NCBI GenBank assembly: GCA_009779835.1
Contig: WRBD01000015.1
Span: 1-58,223, forward strand
Origin: Defluviitaleaceae bacterium
GTDB lineage: Bacteria; Bacillota; Clostridia; Lachnospirales; WQUN01
DNA length: 58,223 nt
Reading direction: 5' to 3'
In this document: in pieces, positions 9,701-19,189 of the stretch
How the letters are laid out: each line of letters opens with the position of its first letter
How positions within the stretch are numbered: position 1 is the first letter of the stretch
Position numbers and translations under genes: made by a program
Notes under the pieces: model-generated
The model's database searches: none
Seen by the model: the letters and a program-made list of their open reading frames with translations, nothing else
What the model was told of the DNA's origin: nothing

Positions 9701-11336
9701 TATAACACACCCCGATGATGTAATTGGTTGGCAGGATTTATTTGATGACGTTGGTGAAGAGTTCGGTTTTTGGTTTTTGGAACAGCGTACCCCCACACCG
9801 CCTGCTCTTAATATAGATAACCCCCCTTCGGGTTGCTTGGGTGTTTCGTACTACGCGCCTCTTAGAGCGTCCGGCACCTCACCGTTTAACTGGAGCGTTA
9901 CCGAAGGTAGCTTGCCACCGGGGTTATTTATTGCCAACGACACAAGAGAACCATTCTTTAGTGAAAGCATGATATCCGGCATCCCAACGGAGATTGGTAC
10001 ATTTACTTTCACCGTTACGGCAGAAAATCAATGGGGTTCGGATTCACAGGAATTAACTATTACAATAAATTACCCGGAACCGCCCGTTATCGTCAGTTCG
10101 GAATTGGAAAACGGTTCGGTGGGTGATTTATATCAGGAAACTTTAATCGCAGAGAGCACAACACCTTTTATGTGGATTATTACCGCAGGCAGTTTGCCGA
10201 CCGGATTAACCTTTAACCGTACACGGGGTGAAATAATAGGAACACCCTCCGCAATGGGTGAGTTCACATTTACCATCACGGCAATGAACGCATGGGGTTC
10301 GGATTCGCAAGAATTTACAATTAAAATTGGTCCGCAGTTTCCGCCGATAATTGATGGAATCAGTTTCCCCGCCGGTATACAGGGGAGTATGTACAACGAA
10401 AACATTTTATTATCGCAGGGTTCGAAACCTTTAACTTGGAGCATTACCGAGGGAAATCTTCCCCCGGGATTAAATCTTCACCGTTCTTCGGGAAATATTT
10501 CCGGCATATCAACGGAAACGGGTGAGTTCACATTCACCGTGAGAGTCGAAAACGGCGCCGGATTTGACACGAAACAATTTACTATTACGATGTATCCCAT
10601 ACCTACTTTTAATTGGGGAGCATTCCCGTTCGGAGGGGTAGGCATTTTTTACCATCAAACATTTACGATGTTCGGCTCACCGCCTATTACTTGGAGCATT
10701 ATTTCGGGCAGTTTGCCGCCCGGCTTAACTTTGGGCGGCAATCCGCTGTTTGGTGAAATATCAGGAACGCCAACTGAAGTTGGTACATTCACATTTACCA
10801 TTGAGGCGCAGAGTAGGGATGGCTTTATTATAAGACGCGAGCATTCTATAACGATATTCGATGCCCAGCCACCCGTCATCGTTGCAACAAATATTCCAGA
10901 CGGCGCAATCGGGGTAAGTTACGACATCCGGATTCGTGCCAACTCCAATGTAAGAACCGAACCTTGGAGTTTAATAAGCGGCAGTTTGCCGCCCGGCTTG
11001 ACTTGGAGTTCATCGCACATCTCAAACGGCACACAATTACGAATTTGGGGCAGACCTACAACACCCGGAGAATTTACTGTTACTTTCAAGGTGGAGAATA
11101 TTGCCGGGTATGATACGGTTGCTTTTACCATTAATGTCCCGTTTACCACAGATTTATTAAGGAACGAACTTGCCTTGCGCATCAAATACGCGGAAGAACT
11201 TCTCTGCAACACCGTTGTTTCCGAAGATGGAAGTAATGTGCTTCTCGGCAATTACTGGGTAACACTTCACGAATATGAATTATTTCAAGCCGCGATATCC
11301 GCCGCATGGGAGGTTTATAACGAAACGGGAAGTTGA
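6702..11336 (+). CDS. Secreted subtilisin-like (S8) serine protease with Ig-like repeats
   Basis: A 1544-residue protein with a signal peptide (residues 1-26), an inhibitor-like propeptide (about 90-200), then the S8 catalytic domain. The triad is Asp250 (AVIDTGINYTHP), His311 (NHGTHVAGTIAG) and Ser492 (GTSMSAPHIAG), with oxyanion Asn408 (SAGNSG); all are intact. After a linker domain (about 540-690) come about seven putative-Ig (He_PIG-like) repeats. Two lie at about 697-887 and five at about 1033-1478, each with LPPGL and IxGxPTxxGxFTF words. A leucine-rich-repeat-like insert lies at about 930-1005. The last 60 residues are helical and FIVAR-like. There is no LPXTG, S-layer or dockerin module, so anchoring is unclear. 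It sits just upstream of the membrane-bound sigma factor gene and could process surface proteins, including that one (inference). Confidence 0.88.
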   Translation: MRRKTGRIISFLIALLMIFATPAVHGGELNAVIDILPHEHEAFGRDGLINHPEMEYFSYSRRESMPEIQGAREHSGLIGFEGEYVLGNDNSPVGVIVLFQSGPAEVQVVESQMDGQPVTPFAAEKIAEDDHVLFRQELNALFGVTGQEVQPMSQNYEIRWEYRRAINGVSLTLPSDMVAELADFKSVRAVFPNPLITIEPFEEISNITTTTPQSINISPPGMAPGRATMRADEMHALGYRGKDVLIAVIDTGINYTHPALADAFPSLEEMQSRNPNITERDTINGIFYGRNFYWDSIPLNDPNESINRTNHGTHVAGTIAGRDTGEDVAILGVAPEAKVISYRVLGPDNSGPLDVVLAAIDKTAHDRPDIVNMSLGTDLNSPVCILALAVNNIMLAHPNITFTISAGNSGRHGFYTVGTPASATMAITVGSAALSPTETDEYQIELSDFSSTGPVNDSYEIKPDIIAHGSNVLSAVPNWSSQTGYSHMSGTSMSAPHIAGAVALLVEYSRKNNGTAWNSEEIKTRLMNTTIPMEGYGVFETGAGYADVFAAAFTDTVVFINYNQVVIHPDAFDVFDFMATSTGSLSFGEHTILADDPPQMVERTLSASINNFGSDERQYTLAYEFKKNPNDAASLSFSGVSENILIGAGETAAFNVTISAASKAATSGFYEGFVYVKSGTETVAALPFAFVLKVEEPPVFTRTHIPDGFVGFSYWAGLSVRSLGPITDFKIIAGELPPGLFLHHSESRGDIRWLDIEGFPEATGTFPLTLRVENAAGFIEEEFIITVRNDRPDSPVIITTELPGGEVGEWYSAYIEIRVGDIDQIAAGLGGRLPPGLNIFRNWTYEDGYLYFYIEGIPTENGIWSFVFAAATDFGATEWVYFTILIGDDSHFVDITDSFECPNFLDLVRRSFATPDRPVYDVDVVNRTVLIADNRYITSLAGIEHFTALRDFRAMSNLLTDADFSNNHKLETAVLRLNFLTSLDVSSNPDLWWLVVNENFITHPDDVIGWQDLFDDVGEEFGFWFLEQRTPTPPALNIDNPPSGCLGVSYYAPLRASGTSPFNWSVTEGSLPPGLFIANDTREPFFSESMISGIPTEIGTFTFTVTAENQWGSDSQELTITINYPEPPVIVSSELENGSVGDLYQETLIAESTTPFMWIITAGSLPTGLTFNRTRGEIIGTPSAMGEFTFTITAMNAWGSDSQEFTIKIGPQFPPIIDGISFPAGIQGSMYNENILLSQGSKPLTWSITEGNLPPGLNLHRSSGNISGISTETGEFTFTVRVENGAGFDTKQFTITMYPIPTFNWGAFPFGGVGIFYHQTFTMFGSPPITWSIISGSLPPGLTLGGNPLFGEISGTPTEVGTFTFTIEAQSRDGFIIRREHSITIFDAQPPVIVATNIPDGAIGVSYDIRIRANSNVRTEPWSLISGSLPPGLTWSSSHISNGTQLRIWGRPTTPGEFTVTFKVENIAGYDTVAFTINVPFTTDLLRNELALRIKYAEELLCNTVVSEDGSNVLLGNYWVTLHEYELFQAAISAAWEVYNETGS

Positions 11337-11439
11337 TTGCGGAAAAATTTTATATATTTTTCATTTTTTATTAAACCAAAACTACTTTTTCGACAACTAT
11401 ATATATAGATACAAAGTTTTTTAACAGGGGAGCGGGGAA

Positions 11440-14400
11440 ATGAAAACTATACATGAAAACATCGTCAAGCGGGCAAAGAATGGTGATGAATCGGCATTTG
11501 CGGAAATTTTTAATTCGTATCATAACAGGGTTTATTATTTTGTGTTAAACCATGTAAAGTCTCCGCAAGATGCCGAGGATATTGTGCAAAATACTTTTAC
11601 GGAGGTTTTCAAGTCGATAAATGCGTTGAACAATGAAAACTCTTTCAAGTCGTGGCTTTATACAATAACACAAAGACAGATTGGTATGCTGTACCGGAAA
11701 AATGAGCGAAGCGTAAATGCGAACGGGGAGGATATTGAAGGGGTTATGGAGATGCTGGATGATAACGGCGAATTTCTACCCGAAAATATTTTGGAATCGG
11801 ACGAAATGAAAACCGCTGTTATGGATTTGATTCAGTATTTGCCTTATGCCCAAAAAACAGCCGTATTATTTTATTATTTTGAAGAAATGGGCGTTAAGGA
11901 TATCGCCGAAATTCAAGGTTGTTCTGTAAGCACTGTAAAAAGCCGGTTAAGTCTTGCGCGGAAATATATAAAATCTGAAATTGAGAAACAGCGCAAGATG
12001 GGCAATTATGTTCTTTCGGCTGCGCCGCTTCCCCTTCTTACAATATTGCTTCGCGAAATGGCAACGCAGAATTATTTGGCGCAAGAAACGGCAACGAAAA
12101 TATTTACGGAATCCTGCGCATCCGCAGGGATAGATTTAACTGCAAGTGCTGTCGGGCTAATTGCCGCCGAAGCGGGCGCAGGAAGTGCCGTAGCCGTAAC
12201 AGGAACAGCGGCGGCAAGTGGTGCGGTAGCGGCAGGTGGTGCGAGTGCGGCAGTAATAAGCGGCGCAGCGGCGGCAGGCGCGGCTTTTTCAGTTAAGGCG
12301 ATTATTTGCGGTGTTGCTATGTGTATGGCTGTCTCGTGTGCGGTTGTTGCAGGGGTGACACTTAATCTTTTTAATGATTCAGAAGAAATAACATCGAGTT
12401 ATTACGCTTCCGCGGCTTTGCTTGCCTACAGCGACGCAGACGAACCGGAAATTCAAGAAGAATCCGTGCCGCCTGAAATCGTGGAAGCACCGGCACATGC
12501 GACTGCACACGAACCACAAGTAGCAGAAACGATAATTTCGGCAGAGTATGAACACGTATTGGGTTCTCTTTTTCAGACAGAAAGCGGATTAGACGTCGAA
12601 AATGTAAGCCCGCAAGGAACAAACGAATCCCGCAGAAACTCCGTAAGAATACCGGACGGCGGGGGCAGTGTAGTCGGAAGCACGATTGCGGTTGCAAGCG
12701 CGAACGATGTTTCTATTAATGAGGACGGATTTATTATAAACGAACAAGAAACAGAAGTAACTGAAGTAATTGAAGAAGCCGAAGCAATCGAAGCAACTGA
12801 AGAAACCGATGTGGTTGAAACTGATGCAGTTGAGCAAGTTGAAGCTCTTGACGTGACTGTTGAAGCAGTTTCTGATCCGGCAAATAACGAAGCATTACAA
12901 GCTTCGCCTTCCCACACAAGAGACGGCGACAATTCACAAGGTGGCGGCGGAGCATTACACCCACAACCCACACCTGTACCTTCTCCGCAACCTACACCGG
13001 AACCCACGCCTGAACCTACCCCCGAACCTACGCCTGCTCCTGTCTCCGCAGAGGATTTCGTATTCACAATATGGGCGAATGAAGCAACCTTACCGCAAGG
13101 AGAGAATTTCGCGGTACATGCCGAACTACAGAACAACAGCGGACAAGACCTTGAAATAATGTATGATTTCTTATTTTGGCCGACTATCCCAAACTGGCAT
13201 TTGTTCGAGGATTGGGGCTTAAATATTGATATTTTCATCAGACAATCCAGATTGTTTGAAGCGGACAGCATAATAATTACAGATATTTGGGGAGTTGTTC
13301 CGCGCGGTGGCACGTGGCATTTTGGGCAAACATTAGAACCGGGTATACATGAACTAAGATTTCGCGCCGCGTTCGGGCTTCAAGACGATACCCGGCAAGT
13401 AGAAGTATGGTCTAACACAATTACGCTTACCGTAGAGCCTCCACCGGAGATTACCCACACCGTCACCTTTTTGCCCGGTAACGGCGGTAGCTTTGGTTTA
13501 CTGACTATTGCTTCAATCACCCGAAGCGTTGCGCATAACGCCCCGCTTGGTGAACTTCCTTTTGTAATTAATCGTCCCGATTATGTACTTGCGGGTTGGT
13601 ATGATACGAACGCGCCCACGGGCGGTACACGTTGGTACGCCGATACGCCGGTCACCGGCGATGTAACTTTATACGCAAGGTGGGAGGAGCGGGTTGTAAC
13701 CCCTGATGACTTTGTGCTGACAATTTCGGTGGAAGAAACGACATTGCGGCAAGGCGAGAATTTTACGGTTAACGTCGAGTTGAAAAACATCAGCGACGAA
13801 GACATTGAAATATACCACGGACCGTGGTTGTTTATACCCAGTATTCCGAACTGGAATGCATCTGCAGAATTACTCACACCGAGATCTTCCAGTCATACGC
13901 GTCTTATGGAACCGGGAAGTATATTAAAAAATATGAATTATTTTCAGGGAGACGAAAGTGCGCCATGGCTTATCGGGCACACCTTGGAGCCGGGTACGCA
14001 TGAACTAAGATTCCGCGCTGAGTTCGGGCTTCTAAAAATTGGTGATACCGCGCAACCCGGTGTTGTGCACCAAGAAGAAGTATGGTCTAACACAATCACG
14101 CTTACCGTAGAGCCTCCACCGGAGATTATACACACTGTCACCTTTTCGCCCGGTAACGGCGGTAGCTTTGGTGTGCTGACTGTTGCTTCAATCAGCCGAA
14201 ACGTTGCGCATAACGCTCCGCTTGGTGAACTTCCGTGTGTAATTAACTTAAATCCCGGTTATATACTTGCGGGCTGGTATGACACGGACGAGCTAACGGG
14301 CGGCACACGTTGGTACGCCGATACGCCGGTCACCGGCGATGTAACCTTATACGCAAGGTGGGAGTGGGTTGTTTTTACCCCCGATGATTTCGTACTGACA

Positions 14401-14772
14401 ATTAGGGCGAGAGAAACAGTATTACCGCAAAACTCATGGTTTTCGATTTATATTGGATTATTAAATGACAGTGGGAGAGATATTGAAATTGCCCATAATT
14501 TCTTGTTTTGGCCGGAAATTCCGGGTTGGTGTCTCTTTGACGAGTGGAAGATCGATGTCCCCCCGCCGTCGTTACCACATATAACGTTTTTTGAGGCAAA
14601 TAGTGTGTTGCGAAATATAAATATAGTAGGAAACGAGGCTGAGTTTTGGGATTTCGGGACAACATTGGTGCCGGGAACACATGAACTAAGCTTCCGTGCA
14701 AATTTCGAGATTGAAGCCACCGGTCAGCAATTAGAAATTTGGTCTAACACAATCAGGCTGACTGTGGAATAA
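11440..14772 (+). CDS. ECF sigma factor fused to transmembrane and extracytoplasmic domains
   Basis: A single 1110-residue frame without internal stops. Residues ~10-90 are sigma-70 region 2 (FAEIFNSYHNRVYYFVL, AEDIVQNTFTEVF, SFKSWLYTI). Residues ~132-180 are region 4 (LPYAQKTAVLFYYFEEMGV, then DIAEIQGCSVSTVKSRLS). An Ala/Gly-rich segment (about 225-283) leads to one membrane helix (about 286-308). An acidic Glu/Thr/Val-rich stalk (about 315-500) and a Pro-Thr linker (about 508-531) follow. Then come three copies of a ~135-residue beta domain, each ending SNTI[TR]LTVE (about 534-668, 755-892, 980-1110), alternating with two Listeria-Bacteroides (InlB/Flg_new-type) repeats. The topology implies a cytoplasmic sigma domain tethered to a large outside domain. 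No anti-sigma gene is adjacent. The start ATG follows GGGGAGCGGGGAA. Release by proteolysis would be one way to activate it (inference). Confidence 0.85.
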   Translation: MKTIHENIVKRAKNGDESAFAEIFNSYHNRVYYFVLNHVKSPQDAEDIVQNTFTEVFKSINALNNENSFKSWLYTITQRQIGMLYRKNERSVNANGEDIEGVMEMLDDNGEFLPENILESDEMKTAVMDLIQYLPYAQKTAVLFYYFEEMGVKDIAEIQGCSVSTVKSRLSLARKYIKSEIEKQRKMGNYVLSAAPLPLLTILLREMATQNYLAQETATKIFTESCASAGIDLTASAVGLIAAEAGAGSAVAVTGTAAASGAVAAGGASAAVISGAAAAGAAFSVKAIICGVAMCMAVSCAVVAGVTLNLFNDSEEITSSYYASAALLAYSDADEPEIQEESVPPEIVEAPAHATAHEPQVAETIISAEYEHVLGSLFQTESGLDVENVSPQGTNESRRNSVRIPDGGGSVVGSTIAVASANDVSINEDGFIINEQETEVTEVIEEAEAIEATEETDVVETDAVEQVEALDVTVEAVSDPANNEALQASPSHTRDGDNSQGGGGALHPQPTPVPSPQPTPEPTPEPTPEPTPAPVSAEDFVFTIWANEATLPQGENFAVHAELQNNSGQDLEIMYDFLFWPTIPNWHLFEDWGLNIDIFIRQSRLFEADSIIITDIWGVVPRGGTWHFGQTLEPGIHELRFRAAFGLQDDTRQVEVWSNTITLTVEPPPEITHTVTFLPGNGGSFGLLTIASITRSVAHNAPLGELPFVINRPDYVLAGWYDTNAPTGGTRWYADTPVTGDVTLYARWEERVVTPDDFVLTISVEETTLRQGENFTVNVELKNISDEDIEIYHGPWLFIPSIPNWNASAELLTPRSSSHTRLMEPGSILKNMNYFQGDESAPWLIGHTLEPGTHELRFRAEFGLLKIGDTAQPGVVHQEEVWSNTITLTVEPPPEIIHTVTFSPGNGGSFGVLTVASISRNVAHNAPLGELPCVINLNPGYILAGWYDTDELTGGTRWYADTPVTGDVTLYARWEWVVFTPDDFVLTIRARETVLPQNSWFSIYIGLLNDSGRDIEIAHNFLFWPEIPGWCLFDEWKIDVPPPSLPHITFFEANSVLRNINIVGNEAEFWDFGTTLVPGTHELSFRANFEIEATGQQLEIWSNTIRLTVE

Positions 14773-14779
14773 AACGCAA

Positions 14780-14825
14780 AAAAACCGGCCTTATACATTG
14801 CCTGTTTTGTTAGGGCTGGTTTTTT
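14780..14825 (+). terminator. Rho-independent terminator after the sigma-factor gene
   Basis: ACCGGCC (14784-14790) pairs with GGCTGGT (14814-14820, one G-U), flanked by an A-run and a T-run. It lies 8 nt past the stop at 14772. Confidence 0.75.
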
Positions 14826-14855
14826 ATACTCTTTTTTTAGAAAGAAGGATTGAAA

Positions 14856-17800
14856 ATGAGGAGAATTTACGGAAAAATTTTTGCGGTTATTCTTGCGTTT
14901 GTGCTGGTGTTTGGCGTTATGCCCGAATATCCGTCGGCGTTACTTGATAATAATCAATCAGGTGATAATACTTACCGCAATTTAAGCATGAACCCGGGCA
15001 GAAACGAAACTGAAATGCGTTTCACATGGTATTCGACTTCCGCGACAGGGAGTGTCCAATACAGGGTAGAGGGCGCAGATGTATGGAGTGAAATGATTTC
15101 CTCCTCGCGCCCTCATCATTCCCAAATGACCGGTAATTTACGCGTGTTTCAACCGATTATTACAGGGCTTTCGCCTGATACCCCTTACGAGTACAGAATT
15201 ACGTGGAATAACGGACAGGGACAGTCAAGTATTAAAACCTTCCACACGGGCGGCGCAAGCGAATTCAGTTTTTTTGCCGTGTCAGACCCGCAAATCAATT
15301 TTAGCACAGCAAATCCCTCCGAGGCAGTAAATTGGGCGAATACAATGGCTGTTGCCACAACCGCTTTCCCCGATGCGCAATTTTTAATGTCAATGGGTGA
15401 CCAAGTTTCTTCCTCCGCAACACGTACCGTCCCGATGTCACAAAGAAATTTTGACCACCTGTTCGCGCCGCCGGCGTTTCATCGTTTGCCTTTTGTACCG
15501 ATAGTCGGTAATCATGACGGTGTCTCGGGTACAGTTAATCCGGACTTATGGCATTTTAATTACAACACACCCATCACCGGTTCTGCCAACGTACAGAACG
15601 AACATGGTATACGGCGTTTCACAATTAACAACAGGCCAAACCCGACAACACAATTCGATTATTATTTCCGATACGGCAATGTGCTTTTTATTGTGCTGGC
15701 TGCATACTGTAACGATACTCACGGCGGCACCGGCGGTGGCAGTGACGGTGTCGCTGCACGCGCCGAAATTTCAGGACCGCGGCGCACTTGGTTTAGAAAT
15801 GTGATTAACGCAAATTCGGACGCGCATTGGAGGGTTGTTGCGTTTCATACACCGCCATATTCGGCGAACAGGCATCCCACCACAACAACCTCCTTACATG
15901 CCATGCGACAAAATTGGCTTCACATCTTTGAAGCATACAATGTCGACATTGCTTTTTCCGGGCATGACCATATTTATTCAAGAACGCATCATATGCAGAA
16001 CGGAAATCGGCAGTTAACTCAAAACTGGGCAAGCCAAGCCGATAACGCCGTAATAAATCCTACCGGAATCACTTATTTCGCGTTCGGCAGCCCTAGCGGA
16101 CACAGCATACGACATGCGGAACACCTGCCGCGTAACTATCTTGCAATTCATAATCAGCAGGAAAAACAGGAATTTTCTGTTGTTAATGTTACGCCCTATA
16201 CTTTTTCCGTTGCAACTTACATGATTGACGGCGTAGGGCTTGCCGGAAATACTTACACAATGATTGATATTTACACAATCGTAAAAGAAAATCGTCCGTC
16301 GGATACGCCCATACCTAAGTTTTGCGAAATTCCGCGCCCGGTAATTACCACAGAGTGCGACTATTGCGGAGAACTTCCTTGTGTATGTCCGCCTTTTATT
16401 TACGACATGCAACGCGACTCTAACTGGAGCAGTGTATTAGCCGGAACCCATCCGGTAACATTCGGTACGAATATTCCGAGCAATGCATCCAGAATTGATG
16501 TACCATCGCGTGAATTGCAATTTATCAACAGAACCGGAACATCGCAAGGGCTTAGGCTCAGATCGGACGTGCTGCTTAACGCCCTTTCAAGCAATGATAA
16601 TCGAATCCAAATTGAATATTCGGGAAGATTGAATGTTGCGGGTAATTCGCATTCGCAAATCCGCATTGAATATCCCTCAACGCCTACTCCTTTTGCCGAG
16701 GGCGTAAACAGATGGACTCAACAAACAGCGGGCACAGAAAATACATTTTCGCAAACTGTTATATTAACGCACGAGCGATTGCAACACGCCGTGGATATGG
16801 GAAGGGGATATTTCACACTCGGCGCGTCTCCCGATACGGCAGAGCTTACAATTACTCAAATTAGAATTACCGAAATCGAAGGAGGCGGGCCTACACCTAC
16901 GCCTACGCCGACTCCCACACCTACTCCCACACCTACCCCTACGCCACAGCCCGGAGTTATTTACGATATGCATACCGACTCTAACTGGAATAACGTATTG
17001 CATCATGCTGATCATCCGGTATTGCGGGGGTCGGGTACACCCTCAGGAACTGCGTTCAGTGAAGACGGACCGCCGCGTGAATTGCACTTCCCCACCAGAA
17101 ATGGCACTTCGCAAGGGTCAAGAATCAGAGCGGATGTATTGCTTAACGCCCTAACGAGCGAAGATAATCGGATACAAATTGAATATTCGGGAAGATTGAG
17201 CGTTACGGGTAATTTGCAGATTCGCTTTGAGTATCCCGCGTCTCCAACTCCTCCTCCTTATGTTGATGGCGTAAATAGATGGCCGTCTGCAACGGCAGGC
17301 GCGGGAAATGAAATTTTGCAGACTGTTATATTGACACATGAGCGATTGCAACATGCTATAACTTTGGGAGATGGAGATATTTCCCTCGGTGCGTCTCCGG
17401 GGGATGAATCATTTGTAATTACCGGTATCAGAATCACAGAAATTCCGCCGGGGTTGCCAACACCTACGCCAACACCAACACCAACCGCAACGCCAACTCC
17501 AACACCGACTCCAACACCGGAACCAACTCCCACCCCAACACCCGAACCTACGCCTACTCCAACACCGGAACCAACTCCTACCCCAACACCAGAACCTACG
17601 CCTACGCCTACTCCGGAACCAACTTCGACCCCAACACCGGAACCAACTCCGACCCCAACACCCGAACCTACACCTACTCCAACACCGGAACCAACTCCTA
17701 CCCCAACACCAGAACCTACGCCTACTCCAACACCGGAACCAACTCCTACCCCAACACCAGAACCTATGCCTACTCCAACACCGGAACCAACTCCTACCCC

Positions 17801-19130
17801 AACGCCCGAACCTACGCCTACTCCAACACCGGAACCAACTCCTACCCCAACACCAGAACCTACGCCTACTCCAACACCGGAGCCAACTCCTACCCCAACG
17901 CCCGAACCTACGCCTACCCCAACACCGGAACCAACTCCTAGCCCGGTTCCCACCCCAACGATTGTTTACGACATGCAAACCGACCCAAATTGGGACGACG
18001 CATTGCATCACGCCAACCATCCGGTATTACGGGGCTCGGGCACTCCCTCAGGAACCGCCTCCAGAGTTGACGGGCCGCCGCGTGAATTGCACTTCCCCAT
18101 CAGAAATGGAACTTCGCAAGGGTCAAGAATTAGATCAGATGTATTGCTTGACGCGCTAACGAATATAGAAAATCGGATACAAATTGAATATTCGGGAAGA
18201 TTGAGCGTTACGGGTAATTTGCAAATTCGCATTGAGTATCCCTCTCCATCCCCGGCTCCTCCTCGGGTGGAGGGCGTAAATATATGGAGTTCTGAAACAG
18301 CAGATGTAGGAAATGAAATTTCGCAAACAGTTATATTGACGCATGAGCGACTGCAATATGCTGTAAGTGTGGGAGATGGAGATATTTCCCTCGGTGCGTC
18401 TCCGGGGAATGAAGCATTTATAATTACCGGTATCAGAGTCACAGAAATTCCGCCATGTACACTTGACAAGTGGACGGTAGAATTTAAACTCGCGGATGGA
18501 ACGCAAACCTGCGAAGTCGATTTGGTTCAAATTATCATCGACGGCGAAGACGCAACCCCGCCGATACTCAAACGTGACGGCTACACCTTCAACGACTGGG
18601 ACGGTGAATACAAGAACATCACAAGCGACAGAATCCTTACTGCGCAGTGGATTCCGATTCCGCCCGATTCCTTTACCATAACCTTCAACCCCAACGGCGG
18701 CGAGTTTGTTAACCCGAACAGCGATACAATCCGTGTTATCCCTAAAGGCAATAGAAGCGGCATACTTCCAAGAGCAACACCTTTGGTATTTTCGCGGGAT
18801 GGCTACAGGTTTACCGGTTGGTTTGAGGACATCGAAGACGCAAGTACACAATGGCACGACAACGAAGACGTAACAAGCGATGTCACATTGTACGCAAGGT
18901 GGCAACAAATTCCCGACCCGGATAATTTTCGTGTCGGTGATGCCGACGGTGACGGACGCGTAACTTCTGCCGATGTCACAAGGCTTGCAATGCATCTAAT
19001 TGGTCATAATGTAGATATTTGTTTGCTTTCCGCAGATATAAGCGGACGGGGATATGTATCCATTCCCGACGTTACGTTTTTCGCAAGGTGGCTTGTCGGC
19101 CAAAATGTGAGTTGCATGATAGCGTGGTAG
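14856..19130 (+). CDS. Secreted metallophosphoesterase with CBM-like repeats and dockerin
   Basis: The ATG at 14856 is preferred over a TTG at 14850 because AAGGA lies 6 nt before the ATG; this gives 1424 residues. The order is: signal peptide (1-28); purple-acid-phosphatase-type N-terminal Fn3-like domain (about 40-130); calcineurin-like phosphoesterase domain (about 138-400) with DPQ, GDQ, GNHD, FHTPPYS and GHDHIYSR metal-ligand motifs. Three ~160-residue repeats follow (about 514-678, 702-865, 1037-1200), each starting YDM and containing RELxF and IQIEYSGRL, probably carbohydrate-binding. They are joined by Pro-Thr linkers. Two InlB-type repeats (about 1202-1350) precede a C-terminal dockerin (about 1355-1424), whose first half ([13 protein letters not shown]) is canonical and second half degenerate. 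The product is exported and probably acts on phosphate esters at a surface or complex; the substrate is unknown. Confidence 0.85.
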   Translation: MRRIYGKIFAVILAFVLVFGVMPEYPSALLDNNQSGDNTYRNLSMNPGRNETEMRFTWYSTSATGSVQYRVEGADVWSEMISSSRPHHSQMTGNLRVFQPIITGLSPDTPYEYRITWNNGQGQSSIKTFHTGGASEFSFFAVSDPQINFSTANPSEAVNWANTMAVATTAFPDAQFLMSMGDQVSSSATRTVPMSQRNFDHLFAPPAFHRLPFVPIVGNHDGVSGTVNPDLWHFNYNTPITGSANVQNEHGIRRFTINNRPNPTTQFDYYFRYGNVLFIVLAAYCNDTHGGTGGGSDGVAARAEISGPRRTWFRNVINANSDAHWRVVAFHTPPYSANRHPTTTTSLHAMRQNWLHIFEAYNVDIAFSGHDHIYSRTHHMQNGNRQLTQNWASQADNAVINPTGITYFAFGSPSGHSIRHAEHLPRNYLAIHNQQEKQEFSVVNVTPYTFSVATYMIDGVGLAGNTYTMIDIYTIVKENRPSDTPIPKFCEIPRPVITTECDYCGELPCVCPPFIYDMQRDSNWSSVLAGTHPVTFGTNIPSNASRIDVPSRELQFINRTGTSQGLRLRSDVLLNALSSNDNRIQIEYSGRLNVAGNSHSQIRIEYPSTPTPFAEGVNRWTQQTAGTENTFSQTVILTHERLQHAVDMGRGYFTLGASPDTAELTITQIRITEIEGGGPTPTPTPTPTPTPTPTPTPQPGVIYDMHTDSNWNNVLHHADHPVLRGSGTPSGTAFSEDGPPRELHFPTRNGTSQGSRIRADVLLNALTSEDNRIQIEYSGRLSVTGNLQIRFEYPASPTPPPYVDGVNRWPSATAGAGNEILQTVILTHERLQHAITLGDGDISLGASPGDESFVITGIRITEIPPGLPTPTPTPTPTATPTPTPTPTPEPTPTPTPEPTPTPTPEPTPTPTPEPTPTPTPEPTSTPTPEPTPTPTPEPTPTPTPEPTPTPTPEPTPTPTPEPTPTPTPEPMPTPTPEPTPTPTPEPTPTPTPEPTPTPTPEPTPTPTPEPTPTPTPEPTPTPTPEPTPSPVPTPTIVYDMQTDPNWDDALHHANHPVLRGSGTPSGTASRVDGPPRELHFPIRNGTSQGSRIRSDVLLDALTNIENRIQIEYSGRLSVTGNLQIRIEYPSPSPAPPRVEGVNIWSSETADVGNEISQTVILTHERLQYAVSVGDGDISLGASPGNEAFIITGIRVTEIPPCTLDKWTVEFKLADGTQTCEVDLVQIIIDGEDATPPILKRDGYTFNDWDGEYKNITSDRILTAQWIPIPPDSFTITFNPNGGEFVNPNSDTIRVIPKGNRSGILPRATPLVFSRDGYRFTGWFEDIEDASTQWHDNEDVTSDVTLYARWQQIPDPDNFRVGDADGDGRVTSADVTRLAMHLIGHNVDICLLSADISGRGYVSIPDVTFFARWLVGQNVSCMIAW
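17458..17958 (+). repeat. Pro-Thr-Glu linker made of tandem 18/36-nt repeats
   Basis: About 500 bp encode roughly 27 units of the six-residue word PEPTPT inside the metallophosphoesterase. The units differ by a few third-position changes (for example CCTACG/CCAACT, ACCGGAA/ACCAGAA), and longer 36-nt blocks recur exactly. Single units show substitutions such as PTSTP and PMPTP. A shorter Pro-Thr run sits at 16894-16950. Such repeats expand and contract by slippage. A glycine-valine frame on the other strand is an artefact of this repeat. Confidence 0.9.
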
Positions 19131-19147
19131 CGGCTGTATACAGACAA

Positions 19148-19176
19148 TAAAAAACCCCGGTTCGCCGGGGTTTAAT
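19148..19176. terminator. Bidirectional terminator between phosphoesterase and carB
   Basis: AAACCCCGG (19152-19160), loop TTCG, CCGGGGTTT (19165-19173): a 9-bp stem with a stable tetraloop. Read from the minus strand it is followed by a T-run, so it mainly ends the arginine/carB transcript. It also lies 17 nt past the plus-strand stop at 19130. Confidence 0.85.
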
Positions 19177-19189
19177 ATTTGTCTCAAAA

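Noticed and set aside
12573-13313. 246-codon minus-strand frame opposite the sigma-factor stalk
   Set aside because: Low-complexity shadow of the Glu/Thr and Pro-Thr coding region, with no start signals.
17258-17953. 231-codon minus-strand Gly-Val-Ser repeat protein and a second Trp/Arg-Cys-rich frame (17409-18020)
   Set aside because: Both are mirror images of the Pro-Thr-Glu repeat on the plus strand; no ribosome site and no sensible composition.
17458-17958. CRISPR-like regular repeats
   Set aside because: The units are coding Pro-Thr-Glu repeats in frame with the phosphoesterase, with no unique spacers; no CRISPR array or cas gene was seen in the window.
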